A stretch of 5,068 nucleotides of DNA from Chitinophagaceae bacterium (lineage in GTDB: Bacteria; Bacteroidota; Bacteroidia; Chitinophagales; Chitinophagaceae): the NCBI GenBank assembly GCA_003135585.1, contig PLCH01000575.1:1-5068 (forward strand). Direction: 5' to 3'. Below, one piece after another: positions 1-5,068 of the stretch (position 1 is the stretch's first letter; each line of letters starts with the position of its first letter). The notes beneath the pieces are model-generated. The model was not told where the DNA came from and did no database searches. It saw nothing but the letters and a program-made list of their open reading frames with translations. Position numbers and translations under genes: made by a program.

Positions 1-131
1 CCATTGAAGACCTGCGGGATGATTTTAGAAGCCTAACAATCGTCCTTTTGGATGAAATGAATATTGAATTAAATGAAGGGAAATTTCATAAGGGTAAAGC
101 AGCTCTTGTTCGAATGATCGCTACCAAATAA
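1..131 (+). CDS. C-terminal end of a class I SAM-dependent methyltransferase (5' partial)
   Basis: An open frame enters from the left edge (first complete codon at base 3) and ends at TAA 129-131, giving 42 residues. The tail contains LNEGKFHKGKAALVRMIATK, preceded by a short hydrophobic strand (TIVLLDE). A Leu/Asn-Glu-Gly, His-x-Gly-Lys-Ala-Ala, Val-Arg pattern followed by a final short beta strand is what I know from the C-termini of TehB-like class I methyltransferases, where it forms the last strands of the Rossmann-like fold. The SAM-binding motifs lie outside the window, so the substrate cannot be judged and tellurite or thiol methylation is only a possibility. The gene converges on the membrane methyltransferase to its right, and the two stop regions overlap by 11 bases. 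I am fairly confident it is a real gene end and moderately confident of the family. Confidence 0.6.
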   Translation, partial: IEDLRDDFRSLTIVLLDEMNIELNEGKFHKGKAALVRMIATK

Positions 132-567
132 AAGGGATTAACCTTTTTGTTGTTTTAATATAAGAAGAATATTGTGCGTGGGTAGTTATAAGATATTTTT
201 CCTCCTTTCTAATCTTGAATATCAAAAGAGCCGCTAATACAACATAGATCAGAAGCTTGGTTATTGTAAAGGAGTTTATTAAAAATGATAGGCAAAATAG
301 AAGTAATGAGGCATACATTGGGTGCCTAATGTAGGCGTAAGGTCCATTCTTGACAAGGTTTGATCGGATCCTTGGTTCTGGCATTACGCTGAAATTGCTT
401 AAGCGCATTACTGCTAGTGCAACAAGACCCAAAACTGAAGATCCCAGCAACAATAACCAGTTTAAAAAGTGGAACGATGAAAAGTTCGCTGTTATTAAGA
501 AAAATGCGATGCAGCTCAGTTGAACGCCGACGAGAAGAAGAGAAGTCACCTTCATTATCCTATACAT
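121..567 (-). CDS. Isoprenylcysteine carboxyl methyltransferase (ICMT)-family membrane protein
   Basis: This is a complete 148-residue integral membrane protein, the usual size for bacterial members of the ICMT/PEMT-like SAM-dependent methyltransferase family. Hydrophobic segments lie at about residues 7-27, 35-55, 83-100 and 102-118. The family signature GPYAYIRHPMY is at 75-85. The C-terminal signature follows, with KEEKYL at 121-126, Tyr133/Tyr136 and a TKRLIPF ending near 140-146; these elements form the SAM and active-site region in the family. Bacteria generally lack prenylated CaaX proteins, so the true substrate is unknown. Thiols, small lipids and other membrane-accessible acceptors are all possible, and the related MddA enzymes methylate methanethiol. 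Residue 1 or the Met at residue 5 (ATG at 553-555) could be the start, and neither has a well-spaced Shine-Dalgarno. It lies on the same strand as the reductase upstream, but a 234-base gap suggests its own promoter. I see no convincing terminator or other gene in that gap. Confidence 0.85.
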   Translation of the reverse strand: MYRIMKVTSLLLVGVQLSCIAFFLITANFSSFHFLNWLLLLGSSVLGLVALAVMRLSNFSVMPEPRIRSNLVKNGPYAYIRHPMYASLLLFCLSFLINSFTITKLLIYVVLAALLIFKIRKEEKYLITTHAQYSSYIKTTKRLIPFIW

Positions 568-801
568 TTAAGCATCATCAGAAATTACGTATAATCTGGA
601 TTAGTTTGTTTTTTGGGAATTTAAGCCCATTAATATTGATTCTGGTATAATCAAATTCAGAAATAGACAAGCTATGATCTGGATGGCTCATAGAACAGGT
701 ATATTTTTATCAAATTAGCCCTATTCCTTATTATGACTCTCCATGATTTCGGGTTAAAGCTTGTATACCATCAAAAAAACGAACATAAAGTATTGGATAT
801 T

Positions 802-2469
802 CTATTGGCTTACTAAGCCGAATTCCTCAGCGCATATTTTCCATAATTGGTATCCACCTGAAAGATTCTTTACTTTCCTAAATCCATGCTGCTTTAATAT
901 CCGTTGGGCAAGGTACCCTCTTAATCCAGCTTCACAATAGATATAGATATTTTGTTCTTTGGTCAATTCATTCAGCCTGCTTCTGATTTCATCAACTGGT
1001 ATGTTGATCGACGAGGTTATGTGACCAGCTTCAAATTCATCTTTTCGGCGAACATCTACCAGGACACCATCTACTTTAATGTTTTCCACTTCATTCCAAT
1101 AAAAGATATTTAGCCGTTCAAGCAATATGTTCTCCGCAACAAAGCCTGCCATGTTTACAGGATCTTTGGCTGACGAATATTGCGGAGCATATGCCTGCTC
1201 AAATTCAATTAGTTCGTAGATAGTTTTTTTTTGTGTAATGAAAGAAGATAGAATGTCAAGGCGTTTATCAACTCCATCGTATCCTGCAATTTGAGCGCTT
1301 AGTAATTGCCCATTTTTTGGCGAGAATGCAATCTGAATGGTCATTTGTTTGACATCTGGATAATATGCTGCATGCGAGCCGTTGTGAGTAGTAGATACAA
1401 TATGATTTATATTGGCTGCACTTAAATGTTTGGAAGCAGTACCCGTAGTACCAACAGTCATATCAAACACTTTAACGATAGCCGTATTGATAGACCCGTG
1501 GTAAGATCGAGCGTTGCCTAAAACGACATTATCAGCGCAGATTCGCCCCTGCTTATTGGCTGGCCCCGCTAGATAGGTGATCATAGATCGATTGGTTATT
1601 GGATTTTCAAACTCAATCGCATCTCCGACAGCATAAATATCTGGTTCTGAGGTCTGTAAATATTCATTCACCCATATCCCTTTACTTGACCCTATTTTAA
1701 GACCTGCCTGTAAGGCAAGTCGGGTATCCGGACGAACTCCAATAGATAGAAGAACCATATCCGCCTGGAGCTCAGCGCCGTTATTTACGGTTACTAATAT
1801 TTGATCTCCATTCTTCGAGAACCCAGTTACTCCGGTATTTAGCAAAAGGCTCACTCCTTTAGACCTAATGTGATGTTGTGCAATAGCTGCAATGGGGAAA
1901 TCTATCGGCGCAAGGATTTGATTACCCATTTCAATAATGGTTACGTTTAGACCAAGACCAAAGAAATTCTCCGCCATTTCTAAGCCTATGAATCCTGCAC
2001 CAATTATTAATACGGTTTTTACTTTTTTCTCCTGAATATAAGCTTTGATGAAATCGGTGTCATTTACGTTTCTAAGCGTAAATATGCCTTCGCTCATGAT
2101 TCCCGGTAAAGGGGGGCGAAGGGGTTCTGCACCTGGGGACAGGATCAATTTATCGTATTTTTCCTCATATAGTTCACCAGTTGCATGGTTAATAGCCGTT
2201 ATAGTATGATTTAAGGGATCGATGTTAGTAACCTCTGTCATGACTCGCACATCAATATTAAACCGCTTATTAAATGCGGACGCAGTTTGCACGAATAGTT
2301 TATTTCTATCCTTGATGACATCCCCAATGTAATAAGGCAATCCGCAATTGGCATATGAAATATATTCTCCTTTCTCGAAAATGATGATCTCGGCATGCTC
2401 ATCTAGTCTTCTCAATCGGGCTGCCGCACTGGCTCCTCCTGCTACAGCTCCTACTATTATGTATTTCAT
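802..2469 (-). CDS. CoA-disulfide/persulfide reductase with C-terminal rhodanese domain (CoADR-RHD type)
   Basis: This 555-residue protein is a full-length FAD-dependent pyridine nucleotide-disulfide oxidoreductase fused to a rhodanese domain. The FAD-binding turn GAVAGG is at residues 7-12, followed by AAARLRRLDE. The single redox cysteine is Cys42 in NCGLPYYIG, as in CoA-disulfide reductases that use one Cys plus CoA rather than a CxxxxC pair. The NAD(P)H-binding GAGFIGLEMAE is at 157-167 and the second FAD motif, YAVGDAIE, at 279-286. The dimerisation signature YAPQYSSAKDPVNMAG runs from 427 to 442. The rhodanese domain spans about 455-550, with VDVRRKDEFEAGHI at 471-484 and active loop CEAGLRG, putting the sulfur-carrying Cys at 512. 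Characterised relatives (Bacillus anthracis CoADR-RHD, Shewanella Npsr) reduce CoA disulfide, CoA persulfide or polysulfide with NAD(P)H in the cytoplasm. The exact substrate here is inferred. The ATG at 2467-2469 aligns with the family N-terminus; upstream is AT-rich with no Shine-Dalgarno. Confidence 0.93.
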   Translation of the reverse strand: MKYIIVGAVAGGASAAARLRRLDEHAEIIIFEKGEYISYANCGLPYYIGDVIKDRNKLFVQTASAFNKRFNIDVRVMTEVTNIDPLNHTITAINHATGELYEEKYDKLILSPGAEPLRPPLPGIMSEGIFTLRNVNDTDFIKAYIQEKKVKTVLIIGAGFIGLEMAENFFGLGLNVTIIEMGNQILAPIDFPIAAIAQHHIRSKGVSLLLNTGVTGFSKNGDQILVTVNNGAELQADMVLLSIGVRPDTRLALQAGLKIGSSKGIWVNEYLQTSEPDIYAVGDAIEFENPITNRSMITYLAGPANKQGRICADNVVLGNARSYHGSINTAIVKVFDMTVGTTGTASKHLSAANINHIVSTTHNGSHAAYYPDVKQMTIQIAFSPKNGQLLSAQIAGYDGVDKRLDILSSFITQKKTIYELIEFEQAYAPQYSSAKDPVNMAGFVAENILLERLNIFYWNEVENIKVDGVLVDVRRKDEFEAGHITSSINIPVDEIRSRLNELTKEQNIYIYCEAGLRGYLAQRILKQHGFRKVKNLSGGYQLWKICAEEFGLVSQ

Positions 2470-2609
2470 CTAGCTACTTTTAAATTTAAAAATTACCAAA
2501 TCAATGGTGCCAATACAGATTTTTTAATTTGAATCACTCTACATAGTTAATCTCTATAATACTGCATTGTATATTGGTTGCAATTTAAATAGCAGTATGG
2601 CATCAAACA

Positions 2610-2623
2610 GTGATAAAAGTCAC
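2610..2623. promoter_or_regulatory. Candidate Crp/Fnr-family operator in the divergent spacer
   Basis: The sequence GTGATAAAAGTCAC is a GTGA-N6-TCAC dyad, matching the core of the CRP consensus (TGTGA-N6-TCACA), although the flanking T and A of the consensus are A and G here. It lies 77 bases before the integrase remnant and about 140 bases before the reductase ATG, in the 231-base spacer 2470-2700 that divides the two divergent genes. If real it would most plausibly serve the reductase or the former integrase. I could not find a convincing Bacteroidota promoter (TTTG then TAnnTTTG) correctly placed for either gene. The nearest plus-strand candidate is TTTGAAT at 2528-2534 with TATAAT at 2555-2560, whose spacing is loose. 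A four-plus-four dyad is short, so chance is a serious alternative. Confidence 0.27.
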
Positions 2624-2700
2624 GATTGAGGCCTCTTATTCAATTAATATCTTCTCAATTACCACCCACAGGAAATATATTTTAACTTTCATCTTAAACA

Positions 2701-3732
2701 ATGAGACATCCATTAAAACTGATCATCAAAAAGCGTGAAATGCGCAAAAATCGTACCCATCTAATTTACCTTCAGTATTGTTATGCACCGACCAGGAAAA
2801 TTGCATTAGGTACGGGTATAGGAATTCAGGAAATTTATTGGAATAGGAAAACTTCAACTATTTCTGTCAATTTACCTGCTGAATTTGGTGATCACAAAAC
2901 ATTAGGAGCGCAGTTGCGCGAGCAGCTCCGAAAAGCGGAAAAAATAATTGACTTCGCACTAACTAAGGCAAATACATGCTCGGTTCACTTTCTTTAGAAA
3001 AATTTTAGAAAACCCGATGATAAATACATGGAACAAGTAGGATATGCGTATAATAAATTGAATGTATTTTATCAAATTGATGATTATATACGCAGCAAAT
3101 CAGGATTAGTAAATGAATCCACACTTGTAGCAATCCGAAATGCGAAAAAACACCTATTAAGTTATCAGGAATATAAAAAAGAATCAATAACCTTTGATGG
3201 TTTTGGTGCGCGCTTCTATGAGCGGTTTATCAAATATTTGACATGCGACTTCCCCTTAGTTCGACGCAACCATCTTGTCAAAGGTCTTAAAGTTAATACA
3301 ATCTGTAAAACCATCAAACTATTGAAAACTTTTTTAAGGGACCGAATGTCCCAGAAAATTATCCCCTTTTCCGATCTAAGTTTTCTTAAAGGAATGGGTG
3401 AGGAAGTTGATAACGTATACTTATCGTGGGACGAACTATCGAGAATTTATCATCTGGACTTATCTGCGACCCCTTTTCTGACCAAATTCCGGGATCTTTT
3501 AATCCTAGCTTGTTTGACTGGATTTAGATTTAGTGATTTTTCAAACATACAGGTTGAGGACTTCAGAGATGGAATGTTGCATGTAGTTCAAAAGAAAACT
3601 AAGTCATTGGTCATTGTGCCGTTACGAGAAGATGCCAGGCCGATTTTGGTTGACAAATACGAGTTAAAAATACCGGATGTAAGTATGCCAAATTCGTTCA
3701 TTTCGTCTATATTAATTGGCAACCATATTTAG
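2701..3732 (+). pseudogene. Inactivated tyrosine recombinase/integrase (nonsense mutation and lost C-terminus)
   Basis: Two pieces in the same reading frame (2701-2997 and 3028-3732) form one integrase interrupted by TAG at 2995-2997. Residues 1 to about 85 resemble the arm DNA-binding domain of Bacteroidota integrases (LIYLQYCYAPTRKIALGTGI, then YWNRKT). A SAM-like core-binding domain follows at about 120-240, containing FYQIDDYI, ITFDGFGARFYERFIKYL and LKVNTICKTIKLLKTFLRDR. The catalytic domain then begins: LACLTGFRFSD carries the first catalytic Arg (residue 276 counted through the stop) and QKKTKS the beta-hairpin Lys. Family members normally run past 400 residues. Here the frame ends at 343, and the HxxR motif, the second His/Trp and the nucleophilic Tyr are all absent, so it cannot recombine DNA even if the TAG were suppressed. 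The ATG at 2701 fits the family's start. It marks a decayed mobile island or prophage-like element; no att site or tRNA is visible. Confidence 0.9.
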
Positions 3733-3778
3733 GGTTTTCAGAAGGGATTCCGTGGACCCATTTTTCTAATTCAATCAT
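3707..3778 (-). CDS. Very short ORF directly after the fusion gene; possible truncated downstream gene
   Basis: On the minus strand the fusion gene's TAA is followed by ACG and then an ATG (3776-3778), in the same frame, opening 23 codons that end at TAG 3707-3709. The peptide begins MIELEKWVHGIPSENPK, a composition that looks more protein-like than the aromatic-rich plus-strand frame opposite it (stop at 3783-3785). I do not recognise it. It has no clear ribosome-binding site. Its end falls in the zone where integrase homology is lost, so it may be the first codons of a second gene in the fusion gene's operon, cut off by the same rearrangement. It could equally be a C-terminal extension separated by a stop, or simply chance. 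Confidence 0.2.
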   Translation of the reverse strand: MIELEKWVHGIPSENPKYGCQLI

Positions 3779-3781
3779 CGT

Positions 3782-5068
3782 TTAATTTCGTCTGAAGGAA
3801 CAAAAAAGGAAATTTTGCTTGGTCTGAAATGGGGTGATATGATCTTCGGTAATACAGCGTATTTTTTTAAATCCGTGGGAAAGTTCCTCTGTTAAATCCT
3901 GCTCATCATATCGGCGAACGGGCAGGCCGCTACAATTTTGGGGGCCCTTATCGGAAAATGTCCCTATCACCGAATAGCCGTTCGTTATAATGCTATGCCT
4001 GGCTATGGAGAGATATTTTACGATTTGTTCTTTTGTCGTCAGGAAATGAAAAGTGGCACGGTCATGCCATAGATCAAAGGAGGCAACAGGCCGAAACGCG
4101 GTAATATCTTGCTCCACCCATTTTACTTTTGTTGCGCGGTCTCCTAATCGCTGCTTGGCCCTGTCCAATGCCATTCCGGAAATATCAAGGACTGTTATAT
4201 CCTCGAAACCTTCATCAAGCAGGAAGTCGACGAGTCTGCTGTCTCCGCCGCCTATATCAATGATCCTGGCATTTTTTGGCAATTGAAATCCATGAATGAA
4301 TTCAAGAGAGGTCACAGGCACATCCTCCGTCCAGCTTACTTCCTCGGGTTGTTTTGTGCGATAAATGTATTCCCAATGATCTTTTTCCTGCTCCTTAGTA
4401 AGTTGGTTTATACGTGAATGCGTTAGCACATAGGAAAGGAGGTTTAAAGTGTCTATGCTTCCAAATGCCTCACCTTTCTCAAAATCGCCTTCTTTTTGTG
4501 CCATGGAGTTGGTGAGATGTGCAAAACAGAGAATTTTAAAATGCTTTGCTTCTGCGAGTGCGTATAAGGCGGCCGCCTCCATTTCCACACAAGTAATGTT
4601 TTGTTCCTTCATAGCAGCAATAGAGGAAAGAGTCTCTCTGTAGGGCGCATCAGTAGTCCAACTCGTCCCTTCAAAATAAGGACAATCGTCTTTCTGTACA
4701 AGTTCATGAAGGGGATCAAAAAGATCCCGGTTCAGAACGGAAGCCTTCCCGGGAGGCAGATAATGATAACTGGTGCCTTCGTCCCGAATCGATGAGGTGA
4801 TAAGAGAAAATTGCTTTTCTGTATCGTGGCCATTGATTATTCCTGCGGACGTAACACTAATTAATAACCTGCAACCTGATACAAATAGCTGTTCAGCTAC
4901 CAGGACTGCGTAAGATGACCCTACAATGCAAGGGATGATGCCGATGGTATCAGCGCCAAACTGGAAAGTATAAAGAGAGGAATGATAACATGCCCAGCAT
5001 TCGCTCTTGGTCGCTTCTCCGTTTTTTAGAAGATATTCAGTCAAATCCCCGTCGGGATCGAGCAGGCG
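3782..5068 (-). CDS. Nucleoside phosphorylase-family domain fused to a class I SAM-dependent methyltransferase (5' partial)
   Basis: One frame is open from the right edge to TAA 3782-3784, giving 428 visible residues. The first, RLLDPDGDLTEYL, resembles the family interior, so the true start lies beyond the window and the in-frame TTG at 5042-5044 is unlikely to be it. Residues 1 to about 215 are a nucleoside phosphorylase (PNP/UDP superfamily) domain: VTSAGI at 72-77, RDEGTSYHYLPP at 95-106, WTTDAPYRET at 137-146, the ribose-binding VEMEAAAL at 161-168 and CFAHLTNSM at 181-189. After a linker of about 15 residues, a complete methyltransferase domain starts at HWEYIYRTK (231-239). It has SAM-binding motif I IIDIGGGDSR at 269-278, the acidic strand end VLDIS at 293-297, FDLWHDRATFHFL at 331-343 and VIGTFSDKGP at 357-366. 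The two halves are usually separate proteins. The phosphorylase would cleave a nucleoside glycosidic bond and the other half would methylate an unknown acceptor in the cytoplasm. The gene is richer in GC than its neighbours. Confidence 0.87.
   Translation of the reverse strand, partial: RLLDPDGDLTEYLLKNGEATKSECWACYHSSLYTFQFGADTIGIIPCIVGSSYAVLVAEQLFVSGCRLLISVTSAGIINGHDTEKQFSLITSSIRDEGTSYHYLPPGKASVLNRDLFDPLHELVQKDDCPYFEGTSWTTDAPYRETLSSIAAMKEQNITCVEMEAAALYALAEAKHFKILCFAHLTNSMAQKEGDFEKGEAFGSIDTLNLLSYVLTHSRINQLTKEQEKDHWEYIYRTKQPEEVSWTEDVPVTSLEFIHGFQLPKNARIIDIGGGDSRLVDFLLDEGFEDITVLDISGMALDRAKQRLGDRATKVKWVEQDITAFRPVASFDLWHDRATFHFLTTKEQIVKYLSIARHSIITNGYSVIGTFSDKGPQNCSGLPVRRYDEQDLTEELSHGFKKIRCITEDHITPFQTKQNFLFCSFRRN

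Noticed and set aside
417..650. Plus-strand 77-codon frame overlapping the start of the ICMT-family gene.
   Set aside because: It is antisense to the membrane protein, with a low-complexity charged stretch and no recognisable domain.
672..693. CTATGA/TCATAG inverted repeat with a 10-base loop between the reductase and the ICMT-family gene, a possible terminator.
   Set aside because: Only six weak pairs, a large loop and no solid U-run on the minus-strand side; not convincing as an intrinsic terminator.
2478..2491. Perfect 14-base palindrome TTTTAAATTTAAAA just upstream of the reductase start.
   Set aside because: It is made only of A and T in an AT-rich spacer, where such palindromes arise easily; no regulator family is suggested by it.
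2995..3030. The TAG in the integrase as programmed readthrough or a recoded stop.
   Set aside because: The gene also lacks its C-terminal catalytic residues, so ordinary decay explains the stop without special decoding.
3654..3785. Plus-strand open frame of 43 codons ending in IPWTHFSNSIIV, considered as the tail of a plus-strand gene.
   Set aside because: Its upstream part lies in the integrase in another frame, and its aromatic-rich composition looks like the antisense of the more protein-like minus-strand ORF 3707-3778.
4053..4795. Three plus-strand open frames of 64-77 codons opposite the fusion gene.
   Set aside because: They lie wholly antisense to strongly conserved phosphorylase and methyltransferase motifs and show no family features of their own.
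1..5068. tRNA or rRNA genes, CRISPR arrays, transposon terminal repeats and defence or toxin-antitoxin genes.
   Set aside because: Reading both strands I saw no tRNA-like T-loop outside coding sequence, no regularly spaced repeats, no transposase and no such protein families.

Overview
The window looks like chromosomal or island DNA from a member of the Bacteroidota, most likely a Sphingobacteriaceae-type organism (Pedobacter, Sphingobacterium or Mucilaginibacter-like). The reasons are the AT-rich sequence, gene starts without clear Shine-Dalgarno sequences, and a tyrosine recombinase whose N-terminal arm domain is typical of that phylum. The genus is an inference.

Layout from left to right: (1) bases 1-131 hold the C-terminal 42 codons of a plus-strand class I SAM-dependent methyltransferase. 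(2) Bases 121-567, minus strand, encode a complete small membrane methyltransferase of the isoprenylcysteine carboxyl methyltransferase (ICMT)/PEMT-like family; the two genes converge and overlap by 11 bases. (3) Bases 802-2469, minus strand, encode a complete CoA-disulfide/persulfide reductase with a fused C-terminal rhodanese domain. (4) Bases 2470-2700 are an AT-rich divergent spacer with one candidate Crp/Fnr-type operator. (5) Bases 2701-3732, plus strand, are a dead tyrosine integrase, with an in-frame TAG and a missing C-terminal catalytic half. (6) Bases 3782-5068, minus strand, are an open frame that runs off the right edge. It fuses a nucleoside phosphorylase-family domain to a class I SAM-dependent methyltransferase domain. 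A tiny minus-strand ORF (3707-3778) starts three bases after its stop.

The right-hand gene is visibly more GC-rich than the rest: about 50-53% in two 60-base lines counted by hand, against about 30-37% in comparable lines of the integrase and reductase. Together with the truncated integrase this suggests a recombination junction at roughly 3680-3780. The left-hand genes could work together in handling reactive sulfur or chalcogen species, with the reductase-rhodanese acting on persulfides or CoA disulfides and the methyltransferases capping thiol-like products, but that is speculation from proximity. The most unusual object is the phosphorylase-methyltransferase fusion, whose substrate cannot be read from the sequence.
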